DNA of 64,000 nucleotides from positions 930,001-994,000 of the forward strand of contig OY970389.1 in NCBI GenBank assembly GCA_963720235.1. The letters are read 5' to 3'. Origin of the DNA: JACMLC01 sp963720235 (lineage in GTDB: Bacteria; Acidobacteriota; Blastocatellia; Pyrinomonadales; Pyrinomonadaceae). The translations under genes and the position numbers were made by a program. Every line of letters starts with the position of its first letter. Position 1 is the stretch's first letter. The notes under the pieces were generated by a model that saw only the letters and a program-made list of their open reading frames with translations, made no database searches and was not told where the DNA came from. Below are positions 27,701 to 36,882 of this stretch, one piece after another.

Positions 27701-30700
27701 GCCCTCGCTTGTCGTGAAAGTACACTTCACAGCATCCAACGCAGATTTGACAACGCAATCCTGCGCGTTCAATTCTTCCTGTTTCCATTCGCCGTCTTTA
27801 TAGACCCAGTCGAGCAAGACCGCGCGCATGCGTATGTCGCGTCCCGCAATCGCTTTGCCGTCAAGGTCAACGACGATGGATTCGACTACGAGCGGCTCGC
27901 CCTTCTGCACGAAGGTGCGCGGGCTGCGCAGTCCGACATATAAATCTGCCGGATGCACGAGCATGCTTGTGGATGCAGTCCATGTCTGGCGATTGACATC
28001 CGTGACGCTTGCCTGTGCCGTCACGTTCGACGCGCGCGGCGGGTTGACCGCATCGAAATCAATTCGCAGGTGATGCTTGCCTGCTGCATCCGTGCGCGAA
28101 GTGAAAGTCTGTGTGACGCTCTCGTTCTCTCTTTCGTTATATGAAAACCACCACGGAATCCATTTGCCGAAAGTGTAGTCGGAGCGGTTGGGCGGCGTGA
28201 ACTGTCCGGGCGTTGAGGTCACGCGCCAGTTGACTTCGGCGTTGGGCAAAGCTCCGCCCGCGAAGTAGCTTGCGCTGACATTGGCTGTCGCAAATCCTCC
28301 GACAAAGTGCGGGCCTTCCGTCGCCTGCGCGTTGACTTCAAATTCTGGACGACGAAATTCCTGCACTTGAAAGGCATGCTGAAAATCGCTTCCGAGCGTG
28401 ATGCTGCCATGAGCTTTGAAGGCAAGCTGCGCGTAACCCAGATTCATTGTGCCGGGCAGTTTGAAAGAAGTATCAAAGCCGCCGAGCGCGTTGACAGACA
28501 GCGTGCCTTTCGTTATCTCATTGCCGCGCGAGTCTCTGAGAATATAACTGACGTTTGAGACCGCGCCGTCGAGCGTAGAGACATCGCCCGTCGTTCCGCC
28601 GCCGATGCGACGAATCCAGCCCTTGATGTGAACCTCTTCGCCGGGCCTGTACATCTTGCGGTCGTCAAAGACATACCAGCGAAGCTGATCCTCAGTGCTC
28701 CTCTTGACCCAGCCGCCTTCCTGATACCACCAGCTAACATGCTCCGGCAGGATTGCCAAATCGCGCCCCGCGCGTGCGACAAGCACATTCAGACTTTTGG
28801 CCGCGCGCGAAGGAAGAGCCAGACGCGCTAAGCCATCCGCGCCCGTCTGTCCTTTGACTTCGCCTGGATGAATCGTCAGCTCGACATCCTTGAGCGGCTT
28901 TCCATCCTTGAGCGAAGTGGCCCAGCCGATTAAATCGTTCTGGTCCACAAAAGCGTCCAGACCGATGTTCGTCGCCTGCACCCACGTCTCGACCATCTGG
29001 CGGTCATACCTGTTACGATTGTTGACAGGAGTTGTCGGCTCGACGATGACGATGACTTGGCCCAGGCCTTGATTGAGCGCGGGGCCAAGATCAATGCGCG
29101 TCTCAATCATCTCGTCTGGTTTGGCCGCGACGGCGACAGTCTTGTTAGAGACAAGCTTGCCCGGAGGCGTCGGCGGCTTGCGCGCGTCGCCGCCATAGCC
29201 GCGCGAGATGCGCATGTACGCGGCATAGGCTTCCCAGTCTGCGGGCGTGACGGAATAGAGACGGACTTTGAGGCTGTTGTGATTGATGCTATAGACAGAA
29301 AATCGCGCGGAGGCCGCAGGGTCCAGGACGACCATCTCGCCGCCGTTGGCAGTCAGCACAGGCGGCGCGCTGCCGACCTTGAAAACTACAGTCTGAGATT
29401 TGCCGAGCGTCTGCCCGAACTGGTCGCGCAGCGAGCCGTCTATCGTGACTTTATAATCCGTGCGTCCCGGCTTGATGCCTTCGATTTGTATTATGTGACC
29501 GATAGCCTGCACACGCAATCCCGGCACTTCCGGCTCAACGCGAACCTGCGATTTCTCGAAAGCCTTTGCATCAAGCGGATTGTTGAAATTGATAATCCAT
29601 GTATCGAAAGGCGAGCAGTTTGCCTCGTAGCCGCAGCGATGCTCCGTGATAACGAGCGGCCCGTAGGTTTGAAAAGAGAAGGACTGCGCTTGTTGAGTCG
29701 TGCGCGGGCCTTCGCTCGAAGGCGTGCCTGGCCCAATGTTAATAGTGATGGTTGCATTTGGCGAAAGCGCGTTTTCCGTTCTCCCGTTGGCATCGAGCGC
29801 ACGAAAGGCAAGCCATCGTCCCTGCTCCGCGCGCTTGCTCATCTCGCGCACAGTCGCATCGGCGGCAATCTCTTCCGCAGTCGCCAGCCTCGTTCTGAAA
29901 ATATTTCTTCCGTCCTGAACCTTGATTGTTCGCAGCACGCTCTCCGGGTCAATCCTCTGGTCAAACTCTACGAACATCAATGTGTCGCGGCGTTGCGGGA
30001 CAGAGGGCGGATACATGCTTTTGACTGTCGGCGCGGGCGTGGCGAATTTCCATGTGCGCTCATTGGCGAGAGCCGCGCCGCTCGCAGACCTTGTTCCGGC
30101 TGGAACTGTGACAGTGTATTCCGTAGCCATCGGCAAGCGGCCATCCGCAGCCTCGAAAAAGAGCGTCCTCGTTCCGACCCAACGCCAACGGCCTTTCGGC
30201 TGCGGCGTGACGCGCACAGGCACATCCTGCGCTGAGAGTTCTGCCTGCGAAGAGAGCGCGATCATCGGCTGCGAAAACGTGACGCTCAGTTGCGGCGCGA
30301 GAGGGACTTCGCCTTCGGGCGAGAAGCGCAGAACTTCGAGCGGGCCGGACGTTGATTGATCCGGCAGCGATGTTGGAACCGGCGGCGGAAACGAAGCCTT
30401 GATGGTTTCGCCTGTGCGCGGCGGCGGAAGCGAACGCTCGCGCAGTGCGAAGTCCTGCTCGTCTGTTGCTTCGGACTTAATCGGCGGCACACGCCGCAAG
30501 ATATTCTGCGCTTCGGCCTCAGACAACGGAGTAGCCTGTCCGACGTTGCCTGTCGCTGGACGCTCAGACTGCTCCGCGCCCTCGCTCAAGCGAAACTGCA
30601 ATCCTCTTTTTTCATCCTTCATCGAATCCTCATCCGTTTGGCGTGCGCCCGCTTCGGCCAGCAGCAAAGTCTGACGTGGCACGACTGCTCCCAGGTAAGT

Positions 30701-30745
30701 GGCGCAAATGAGCAATAAGCAGGTAAATGTTTTGAGACGCATCAT
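24704..30745 (-). CDS. alpha-2-macroglobulin family protein
   Basis: About 2013 residues when started at ATG 30745, where a signal peptide begins (MMRLKTFTCLLLICATYLGAV); the frame is open to 30829, but the extra 28 residues do not fit a leader. MG-type beta-sandwich domains fill the N-terminal two thirds (WYVFDDRKMYRPGEEVHIKGW is typical of the macroglobulin core). The A2M domain follows (FAAAVPTDANGRAEVKVKLPDN), then the thioester motif CSEQ with Cys1520 and Gln1523, and the alpha-toroid TED domain. Such proteins trap attacking proteases in the periplasm. No pbpC partner lies nearby, but three exported peptidases do. Confidence 0.93.
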   Translation of the reverse strand: MMRLKTFTCLLLICATYLGAVVPRQTLLLAEAGARQTDEDSMKDEKRGLQFRLSEGAEQSERPATGNVGQATPLSEAEAQNILRRVPPIKSEATDEQDFALRERSLPPPRTGETIKASFPPPVPTSLPDQSTSGPLEVLRFSPEGEVPLAPQLSVTFSQPMIALSSQAELSAQDVPVRVTPQPKGRWRWVGTRTLFFEAADGRLPMATEYTVTVPAGTRSASGAALANERTWKFATPAPTVKSMYPPSVPQRRDTLMFVEFDQRIDPESVLRTIKVQDGRNIFRTRLATAEEIAADATVREMSKRAEQGRWLAFRALDANGRTENALSPNATITINIGPGTPSSEGPRTTQQAQSFSFQTYGPLVITEHRCGYEANCSPFDTWIINFNNPLDAKAFEKSQVRVEPEVPGLRVQAIGHIIQIEGIKPGRTDYKVTIDGSLRDQFGQTLGKSQTVVFKVGSAPPVLTANGGEMVVLDPAASARFSVYSINHNSLKVRLYSVTPADWEAYAAYMRISRGYGGDARKPPTPPGKLVSNKTVAVAAKPDEMIETRIDLGPALNQGLGQVIVIVEPTTPVNNRNRYDRQMVETWVQATNIGLDAFVDQNDLIGWATSLKDGKPLKDVELTIHPGEVKGQTGADGLARLALPSRAAKSLNVLVARAGRDLAILPEHVSWWYQEGGWVKRSTEDQLRWYVFDDRKMYRPGEEVHIKGWIRRIGGGTTGDVSTLDGAVSNVSYILRDSRGNEITKGTLSVNALGGFDTSFKLPGTMNLGYAQLAFKAHGSITLGSDFQHAFQVQEFRRPEFEVNAQATEGPHFVGGFATANVSASYFAGGALPNAEVNWRVTSTPGQFTPPNRSDYTFGKWIPWWFSYNERENESVTQTFTSRTDAAGKHHLRIDFDAVNPPRASNVTAQASVTDVNRQTWTASTSMLVHPADLYVGLRSPRTFVQKGEPLVVESIVVDLDGKAIAGRDIRMRAVLLDWVYKDGEWKQEELNAQDCVVKSALDAVKCTFTTSEGGQYRVTASIMDDRERRNESELTLWVAGGKQPPKRDVEQEKVEMIPDRKEYQPGDVAEILLQAPFSPAEGVLTLRRSGLVKTEHFRMEGPSHTLKIPIEESYLPNIYVQVDLNGASARTDDKGDVDEKLPKRPAFATGSLNLSIPPATRKLNVSATPRDKALEPGGETVVNVEVKDSGSKPVGGSEVAVVVVDESVLALTGYRLADPLAVFYSMRGPETTDYHLRANLMLGNIGDLKIESTMQSGRSMMAAEAMPAPMVAGTPAARREMVQNFKIDGQDNNDNAPINLRENFNALAIFAAAVPTDANGRAEVKVKLPDNLTRYRVMAVSVAGGKQFGSGESAITARMPLMARPSAPRFLNFGDKFELPVVLQNQTDAPMTVDVAVRATNAELTAGSGRRVNVPANDRVEVRFPTSANKAGTARFQIAAVSGKWADAAEISLPVWTPATTEAFATYGEIDKGAIAQPVKAPPDVFTQFGGLEISTSSTQLQELTDAVLYLTAYPYECSEQLASRVLAIAALKDVLAAFKAKGLPPPDEMKAAVARDIKRLQGLQNDNGGFGFWRRGEESWPYVSIHAAHALIRAKAKGFDVPDAMLEKARTYLRNIEEHIPGYYSIESRRAIIAYALNVRHKMKDSDASRARKLIAEAGLEKLSLEAVGWLLPILSGDAGSRTEVEAIRRHLNNRATEEAGTAHFVTSYSDGAHVLLHSARRADGIILEALIGDQPQSDLIPKIVRGLLAHRTKGRWENTQENVFILLALDRYFNTYEKVTPNFIARAWLGEQFAGEHQFKGRTTERYNINVPMRYLSEKQGAQNVVLSKEGEGRLYYRMGMQYAPTSLKLAPADFGFTVERVYEAVDRAEDVRRDADGTWRIKAGAKVRVRLTMVAPTRRYHVALVDPLPAGLEAMNPALAVTGSIPRDEKDTSGRRGWWWWWQWFEHQNMRDERVEAFTSLLWEGVYNYSYVARATTPGAFVVPPTKAEEMYHPETFGRGQTDRVIIE

Positions 30746-30886
30746 AGCTTTGTTTCCAACAATTTTTTCAGAATCTTTCGGGAGAGTCATTCGATAGAAC
30801 GCAAAATCACATTCGGACTTGCGCCGCAACTGCCAGTTAAGTGTAGAGACGAGTTTAATTTACCATATATGGAATTAAGAGCGTGA

Positions 30887-30996
30887 CGTTTCCCGCAAAG
30901 GCGTAAAGGCGCAAAGAAGACAAGACGCAAAGAGAGCATGCGAGATAAATAAACACTTAATATCTTTGCATCTTCCTTTGCGCCTTTGCGGGAGAC
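30887..30996. repeat. GCAAAGGCGCAAAG-family inverted repeat, copy 4
   Basis: CGTTTCCCGCAAAGGCG at the left and CGCCTTTGCGGGAGAC at the right enclose a longer, diverged middle. It lies between the rtcA stop and the macroglobulin start. Confidence 0.75.
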
Positions 30997-31010
30997 TTAC
31001 TTTTAATAGC

Positions 31011-32030
31011 TCAGACTTCAACTTCAATCTTCCACACTCCTTCCGCCACTTGCAAAGTTGCAATCTTCACATCCAAGAATTGTTTGATGACTTCGATGTT
31101 CGTCTTCGTATGCAAAGAGAGTGGGCCAGTGATGTACGAGCCGCCGCGCGCGAGTGCAAGCGGGATGAGCAACTGGTCTGCAAGATGCTCTCCGACAGGC
31201 GCGTCAACAGAGAGATATTGCATGGCTTCCCTGACAGCCGTTTGGGCCACATCCTCTGCGCGCACGCCGCGCTGACCTATGCCAGTGAAAATCTCCGTCA
31301 CCTGCTCGGACGCAATCTCAATGGTCAAGACATTGCCGGGACTGATGGCATTCTGAGAAGTTTCAATCTCAAGCTGCCCGCCGCTCAAACCCAATTCCTC
31401 TTCGACTACTGCAAGCTCGCGCTCCGCTATGTGCGGCGGAAGATTGACGACGAGCGCGCGTGCTTTTTGAGAAAGAATCTCGCCGCGCGCTTCTATCTCC
31501 AAACGCTCGCGCATGCCCGTCGGCTCAATCAAGACATTGAGGCGGCCTCCGCCCGGCGGATAAAAGCCATAGCGTTCAAGCTCCAGAGAAACCTTTGGCC
31601 CTGTGCGGTTGACGAGCGGCAGAAAAGTTTTCTGTAGAAATTCAAACGGCGGCGCGTGCACGTTGTGCGTCCCGCCCGCTATCGTCAGGACGCTTGGGCC
31701 AGAAGCTATCAGAAGCGGCGGCAGCACGGCTTGCATGACGAGTGTAGTGCTCCCGGCAGTCCCTATGCTGAAAGTATAATCGCCCGGCACAACCTCGCCC
31801 GGCACAAATGAAAACTGGCTTGTCCCGACATGCGCGCCTTCGACCAGAGCATTGCCGATTTTGGCGGCAGACAGCACCGCCGTCAGGTGCTGGCGTTGGA
31901 GTCCGGGCCTGTCGCGTTTGGCCCTCACGCGCTCGACGCGGAAGGATTTTCCTGTCACGAGCGAGAGGGCCAGAGACGTGCGTATAATCTGCCCGCCGCC
32001 TTCTCCGTATGAGCCGTCGATAATTAACAT
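31011..32030 (-). CDS. rtcA: RNA 3'-terminal phosphate cyclase
   Basis: 339 residues. The N-terminal DGSYGEGGGQIIRTSLALS and the TAGSTTLVMQAVLPPLL block are family hallmarks. The adenylylated histidine should lie in the C-terminal HLADQLLIPLALARGG segment. RtcA uses ATP to turn an RNA 3'-phosphate into a 2',3'-cyclic phosphate. In many bacteria it lies with rtcB and rtcR; here neither is present and the gene stands alone between the macroglobulin and the TldD genes. Its length is normal. Confidence 0.95.
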   Translation of the reverse strand: MLIIDGSYGEGGGQIIRTSLALSLVTGKSFRVERVRAKRDRPGLQRQHLTAVLSAAKIGNALVEGAHVGTSQFSFVPGEVVPGDYTFSIGTAGSTTLVMQAVLPPLLIASGPSVLTIAGGTHNVHAPPFEFLQKTFLPLVNRTGPKVSLELERYGFYPPGGGRLNVLIEPTGMRERLEIEARGEILSQKARALVVNLPPHIAERELAVVEEELGLSGGQLEIETSQNAISPGNVLTIEIASEQVTEIFTGIGQRGVRAEDVAQTAVREAMQYLSVDAPVGEHLADQLLIPLALARGGSYITGPLSLHTKTNIEVIKQFLDVKIATLQVAEGVWKIEVEV

Positions 32031-32304
32031 CTAATTAATTCAAAAATTGAGAGAAAACCCGAAAACCGTGGGCCACGATTCGTCCCGACAAATCGGTGTT
32101 CCGCCCCATGCTTGTCCCTTTTAATCACATAACTCTAGCTTTTTCACACAAAATGCAACTATATTTAACTGCTTGGCGTAAAATGGCGCGATGTGTAGCG
32201 CACTCGTCCCAATAATTCTTTGCCATCAATTCGATTAGCAACAGTCCGGTTTTTAACCCAGATGCGGAGCAGTCGCCTGTTCCCCTTACGTAGAGGAGAA
32301 GCGC

Positions 32305-33843
32305 ATGAAAAGACGTGAATTTATGCTGAAAGGCTCGCTCGCAATGGCTGCCGTTGCGACCAGCGACCTTTGGCTCAGCAAGATTATCGCGGGCGAAAAT
32401 CCCGCTAAAAATCTTCCCATCCTCGATACCTATTTTCAGGTCAGCAAGCAGGACATGGACAAACTCCTGGCCGCCTGTCTCTCGCGCGGAGCGGATTTCG
32501 CAGACCTGTTTTTTGAATACACAATCACCTCTATCCTCTCGTTTGAAGAGGACATGGTCAAGTCCGCGCGGCGCGGCATCGTGCAGGGCGTCGGCATACG
32601 CGCCATCAAGGGCGACCAGGTCGGCTTTGCCTTCTCGGAAAACCTGACGATGGAAAGCATGATGGAGGCTGCAAACGCCGCCGCAGCCATCGCCAATGAC
32701 AAGAACGCACGCATCAAGGCCAAAGCCATCGGCGAGATTCGCCCAAGGAATCTCTATCCCATAGGCGAGCTTTCCACGACCTCCGAACTCACTAAAAAAC
32801 TCTCCTTCATCAACGAAGCCAACAGCGCAGCCAAAGCTTTCAGCCCCAAAATCATCCGCGTGCAAATAGGCTTCAACGATGAAGTGAAATACTTAGCTTA
32901 TGCCAACTCGGACGGCGTGAGCTGGCAGGACATGCAGCCGCTCTTCCTCTTCCAGACCACCTGCATCGCGGAAGAAGGCGCGCAGCGTCAGAATGGATAC
33001 GAGGCTGGCGGCGGGCGCATCGGCCTCGAATACTTTGCCAAGAAACGCAGCCCTGCGGCGATTGCCAAAGAGGCCGCGCGTCTCGCAGTCCTGAGCCTCA
33101 GCGCGCAGGATGCCGAAGCAGGCCCGCAGACAGTCGTGCTCGGCAACGCAGACAGCGGCATCCTCCTGCACGAAGCCGTCGGTCACGGACTCGAAGCAGA
33201 TTTCAACTATAAGAAGCTTGCCAACTATTCCGGTCGCGTGGGCCAGAAGGTTGCTTCAGAGCTTTGCACAGTCGTTGATGAAGGCACATTTGAAAACATG
33301 CGCGGCACAATCAATGTTGACGACGAAGGCAACCCGCCCGCGGCGACGACCTTGATTGAGAAGGGCATCCTGCGCGGCTACATGAACGACCGCATCAGCG
33401 CGAAGCAGATGGGCGTGCCGAACACAGGCAACGGTCGTCGCGAATCTTACAACTACGCTCCGATGCCGCGCATGACCAACACGTACATGCTGCCCGGCAA
33501 GTCTGACCCCGAAGAGATTATCAAGTCCGTGCAGAAAGGCGTCTATGCGAAACGCTTCGCGGGCGGCTCTGTTGACATCACGAAGGGCGATTTCAACTTC
33601 GCGGTGACAGAGAGCTACCTGATTGAGAACGGCAAGATTACTGCGCCGCTCAAAGGCGTGACTCTCATCGGCAACGGGCCGGACGTGATGACGAAGGTCA
33701 CGATGGTTGGCAACGACCTGAAATTTACGGACGGCGGCTGGACATGCGGCAAGAGCGGCCAGAGCGTACCCGTCGGGATGGGCATTCCGACCGTCAAGGT
33801 GTCTGAGATTACAGTCGGCGGCACCAAAACCAGGAAAGCTTAA
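32305..33843 (+). CDS. TldD/PmbA-family metallopeptidase (TldD type) with Tat-like leader
   Basis: 512 residues. The N-terminus KRREFMLKGSLAMAAVA is a twin-arginine leader (RRxFxLK). The metal site of TldD is present as HEAVGHGLEAD (His289, Glu290, His294). Known TldD works with TldE (PmbA) to degrade unfolded peptides and to process peptides such as microcin B17 or the CcdA antitoxin. E. coli TldD is cytoplasmic and has no leader, so export is unusual. A PmbA-type gene begins 14 bases after the stop, with AAGGAGGAG between the two, so they form one operon. The 274 bases upstream show no gene. Confidence 0.9.
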   Translation: MKRREFMLKGSLAMAAVATSDLWLSKIIAGENPAKNLPILDTYFQVSKQDMDKLLAACLSRGADFADLFFEYTITSILSFEEDMVKSARRGIVQGVGIRAIKGDQVGFAFSENLTMESMMEAANAAAAIANDKNARIKAKAIGEIRPRNLYPIGELSTTSELTKKLSFINEANSAAKAFSPKIIRVQIGFNDEVKYLAYANSDGVSWQDMQPLFLFQTTCIAEEGAQRQNGYEAGGGRIGLEYFAKKRSPAAIAKEAARLAVLSLSAQDAEAGPQTVVLGNADSGILLHEAVGHGLEADFNYKKLANYSGRVGQKVASELCTVVDEGTFENMRGTINVDDEGNPPAATTLIEKGILRGYMNDRISAKQMGVPNTGNGRRESYNYAPMPRMTNTYMLPGKSDPEEIIKSVQKGVYAKRFAGGSVDITKGDFNFAVTESYLIENGKITAPLKGVTLIGNGPDVMTKVTMVGNDLKFTDGGWTCGKSGQSVPVGMGIPTVKVSEITVGGTKTRKA

Positions 33844-33857
33844 AGGAGGAGCCACCG

Positions 33858-35207
33858 ATGCAAGACTACAAAAACTTAGCCACCGAAATCGTCGCTGAAT
33901 TCAAAAAACAGGGAGCCGATGCATGTGATGTTTATATCGTCAACGGCTCGCAGTTCAACACAACCATCCGTCTGGGGCAGATTGAAAAGCTACAGCAATC
34001 AATCAGCAAAGGGCTCGGCATGCGTATCTTCAAAAACAACGCGACGGCCCTGACCTACACGACGGATTTCACGGACAAGTCTGTCAAAAGTCTTGTCAAA
34101 GAGACTCTGGAAATCGTCAAGGTTTCGGGCGCGGACGAGTACAACGGTCTCGCGCCGAAAGAGTTTCTCGGAACTTACAACGGCAATCTGATGCTCTTTG
34201 ACGAATCGCTCGCAAAGCTTTCGCCGGAGAAGAAAATCGAGATGGCGAAAGAGGCAGAGGCCGCCGGACGAAGCTTTGACAAACGCATTACCAACACGCG
34301 CGGCACAAATTGGTTTGATGGAACTTTCCAGTCAACACTCGCCAACTCTGACGGATTCGTGGGCCAGTACAGGTCAACGTCTTCGAGCCTCAGCGTCAAC
34401 CTGATGGCCGAAGAGAACGGCGTCAAGCAGACGGATGGATGGTTTACCTTCAATCGTTTCCTGAGCAAGCTTGATTCACCGAAGTCTGTTGGCGAAGAGG
34501 CAGCGCGCCGCACGATTGCCAAGCTCGGAGGCAAAAAGGTCAAGTCGCAGACCGCGCCGGTTGTGATAGATCGCCTCGTCGCGGGCCAGCTTGTCGGCTG
34601 GGTCTTCGGCGCGGCATCGGGACGCAGCATCTATCGCAAGTCCTCTTTCCTGGTGGACAAGATTGGGACGGAAATCGCTTCGCCGCTCATCTCCATCATG
34701 GATGACGCGACGATGGCGGACGGCCCTGCCTCAAGACCTTTCGATGCCGAAGGCGTGCGCTCTTCGCAAGTCTCCGTCGTGGAAAACGGCGTGCTCAAGA
34801 ATTACGTTTGCGATTCTTACTCGGCGCGTCGTCTGGGTCTCAAACCATCCGGCAATGCCGCGCGCAGTTACCAGTCGAATCCGGGCGTTGGCTCGACCAA
34901 TCTTTACATCAAAGCCGGAGCGACAGACCCGAAGGACATTATCAAGAGCATCAAGAGCGGTCTGTATGTGACTTCACTTTTCGGCTTCGGCTTTAACGGC
35001 GTGAACGGCGATGTCTCGCAGGGAGCCAACGGCTTCTGGATTGAGAACGGCGAGATAACATATCCCGTGCAGGAGATTACGGTTGCCGGAAATCTGACCC
35101 AGCTTTTGAAGAACGTCAAGATGGTCGGCAACGATTTGAGCTTCAAGTTCGGAGGCACTGCCGCGCCGACACTGCTTATCTCCGAAGCCATGATTGGCGG
35201 AGCATAA
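33858..35207 (+). CDS. TldD/PmbA-family protein (TldE/PmbA type)
   Basis: 449 residues with no leader. It lacks the HExxxH metal site of TldD, as expected for the TldE/PmbA subunit, and keeps the family blocks near residues 245-270 (GWVFGAASGRSIYRKSSFL) and the VAGNLTQLLKNVKMVGNDL C-terminal region. It should form a heterodimer with the product of the preceding gene. If TldD is exported by Tat, this subunit would need to travel with it, or TldD is not really exported. The ribosome binding site AAGGAGGAG is very strong. Confidence 0.9.
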   Translation: MQDYKNLATEIVAEFKKQGADACDVYIVNGSQFNTTIRLGQIEKLQQSISKGLGMRIFKNNATALTYTTDFTDKSVKSLVKETLEIVKVSGADEYNGLAPKEFLGTYNGNLMLFDESLAKLSPEKKIEMAKEAEAAGRSFDKRITNTRGTNWFDGTFQSTLANSDGFVGQYRSTSSSLSVNLMAEENGVKQTDGWFTFNRFLSKLDSPKSVGEEAARRTIAKLGGKKVKSQTAPVVIDRLVAGQLVGWVFGAASGRSIYRKSSFLVDKIGTEIASPLISIMDDATMADGPASRPFDAEGVRSSQVSVVENGVLKNYVCDSYSARRLGLKPSGNAARSYQSNPGVGSTNLYIKAGATDPKDIIKSIKSGLYVTSLFGFGFNGVNGDVSQGANGFWIENGEITYPVQEITVAGNLTQLLKNVKMVGNDLSFKFGGTAAPTLLISEAMIGGA

Positions 35208-35289
35208 GGCAACGATAAAAGAAACCAATCGCACAACTGCGGCACGTATGTGATGGCAAGCATGCGTGCCGCTTTTTGCTGAGATTACA

Positions 35290-35340
35290 TTTAAATCTCA
35301 AATCTCAAATTTGAAATTTGAAATTTGAAATTTCTTTACC
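35290..35340. repeat. AT-rich tandem and inverted repeat
   Basis: Repeats of AAATCTC and AAATTTG with palindromic AAATTTGAAATTT, just before the serine hydrolase. Similar simple inverted repeats occur at 59399-59475 and 61930-62030. Confidence 0.6.
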
Positions 35341-35351
35341 TCGAACATCAA

Positions 35352-36728
35352 ATGAAAAAATACTTGATAAGAGCAATGCTGTTTCTGATGTGCAGCTTGC
35401 TTGCGACTTCCACTCTGGCCCAGGAGGCGCGCGATATGAGCGTGCTCGAAAAAGTCATACAGGAAGAGTTGAAGGCGACACGAACTCCCGGCGCGGCCAT
35501 CGCTCTCGTTAGTGGCGAGCGCGTGATTTATGCAAAGGGCTTCGGTGTCGCCAATGTCGAAACGGGCGCGCAGGTAACGCCGGAGATGCTCTTTCGCTTG
35601 GGCTCTACGACGAAGATGTTCACAGCCGCAGCACTTGTCTCTCTGGCCGCGCAGGGCAAAATCAAATTGGATGCGCCGATTGGGAGTTACGCCAAAGGTC
35701 TTCATCCGAATCTGGCGCGCATCAAAGTGCATCAACTCATCAGCAACAGTGGCGGGATGGCTGACATACAGGCTCCTATCTCGCAGGATGACGAAGCTCT
35801 GGCGCGCATGGTGCGCGGCTGGAAAGATGAAGTCAGGTTCACAGAGCCCGGACAGATTTATTCATATTCGAGCGCGGGATTCTGGCTGGCCGGATATGTC
35901 ATCGAAGAGGTGACAAAGAACCCTTACGCAGATGCGATGAGCGAGCTTGTCTTTCAACCGCTAGGTATGAAGAGCACGACTTTGCGCCCGCTTATGGCAA
36001 TGACCTATCCGCTCTCAATGGGCCACAGCACGAGCGGCAAAGAGCCGCCGGCAATCATTCGCCCGGCCTACAACAACGTGGCCCAATGGCCCGCAGGCTC
36101 TATCTATTCGAGCGCGAATGAGCTATCGCGTTTTGTGATTGCGATGCTCAACGGCGGGCGCATAGAAGGCAAACAATTATTGCCATCGGAAGTTTTCACT
36201 AAACTTCAGGGCCAGTACATCAACATGCCCGGAGAGCCGGGCGTGCATTACGGTTATGGCCTGCTGAATTTTGAGCAGCGAGGCGTGCGCGTTGTGATGC
36301 ACGGAGGCTTTAGCAGAGGCTATGGCTCTATGATTCAGATGATGCCGGAGCAACGCTTTGCCATCATCGTCGTGACCAACAGAAGCGGCGAGACTTTATC
36401 GCGGACGAGAAACAAAGTAATGGAGATGTTCCTGCCGCTCAAGCCTGAGGCGGCTGCACAACCCAAGACGGCACAGCCTTTCAGCGCAGCAGAGATGGCA
36501 AATTTTAGCGGCACATATCACAACGGGCCGCAAACGTGGGAGATATTTGTCAAAGACGGCAAGCTCTTTTACAAACAATCTGAGAACAATATTGAGTTGT
36601 CAAAGACCGCGCCCAATCGTCTCTCCTTTGGGCCAGAGCTGGAAAACAATCTTATCTTCGTGCCAGACGCGAGCGGGAAGATGGAATACGTCTTTGATGG
36701 ATTGTATTCAGCTAGAAGAGCGAAATAA
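35352..36728 (+). CDS. exported serine hydrolase, class C beta-lactamase/PBP-like fold
   Basis: 458 residues. A signal peptide (LIRAMLFLMCSLLATSTLAQ) is followed by the beta-lactamase domain. SxxK is visible as GSTTKMF (nucleophile Ser near residue 81), and the second motif as YSYSSAGF near residue 170. The HGG-like third motif is MHGGFSRGYGS. A small C-terminal domain (FSGTYHNGPQTWEIFVKDGK) follows, as in many EstB/Pab87-type hydrolases. It may be a D-amino-acid peptidase or esterase rather than a beta-lactamase. I start at ATG 35352; the TTG at 35325 lies in the AT-rich repeat. Confidence 0.88.
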   Translation: MKKYLIRAMLFLMCSLLATSTLAQEARDMSVLEKVIQEELKATRTPGAAIALVSGERVIYAKGFGVANVETGAQVTPEMLFRLGSTTKMFTAAALVSLAAQGKIKLDAPIGSYAKGLHPNLARIKVHQLISNSGGMADIQAPISQDDEALARMVRGWKDEVRFTEPGQIYSYSSAGFWLAGYVIEEVTKNPYADAMSELVFQPLGMKSTTLRPLMAMTYPLSMGHSTSGKEPPAIIRPAYNNVAQWPAGSIYSSANELSRFVIAMLNGGRIEGKQLLPSEVFTKLQGQYINMPGEPGVHYGYGLLNFEQRGVRVVMHGGFSRGYGSMIQMMPEQRFAIIVVTNRSGETLSRTRNKVMEMFLPLKPEAAAQPKTAQPFSAAEMANFSGTYHNGPQTWEIFVKDGKLFYKQSENNIELSKTAPNRLSFGPELENNLIFVPDASGKMEYVFDGLYSARRAK

Positions 36729-36745
36729 GAAAATTATCAGCATTC

Positions 36746-36847
36746 CTTTGCGAGCTTTCGGTCTTTCTTTTCTTTGCGCCACCAGCGTGAAACCTCAACG
36801 AGCGGTTCACGCTGGTGGCGCAAAGAGAAAAGATAAGTTCGCAAAGG
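36746..36847. repeat. GCAAAGGCGCAAAG-family inverted repeat, copy 5 (CACCAGCGTGAA variant)
   Basis: CTTTGCGCCACCAGCGTGAA (36772-36791) pairs with TTCACGCTGGTGGCGCAAAG further on, enclosed by CCTTTGCGA/TCGCAAAGG. The CACCAGCG element also appears in copies 1 and 6. Confidence 0.8.
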
Positions 36848-36882
36848 GTTGAGTGATTTAGTCTCTTGATTGTTGAAGGCGA

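Noticed and set aside
29057..30235. 392-codon plus-strand frame opposite the macroglobulin gene
   Set aside because: Very Arg-rich, without motif, fully inside a well-supported gene.
30746..30829. Upstream extension of the macroglobulin gene
   Set aside because: The added residues would bury the signal peptide; ATG 30745 fits an exported protein better.
35352..36728. Annotation as an antibiotic-resistance beta-lactamase
   Set aside because: The fold is shared with many peptidases and esterases, and the extra C-terminal domain and motifs do not indicate a true AmpC.
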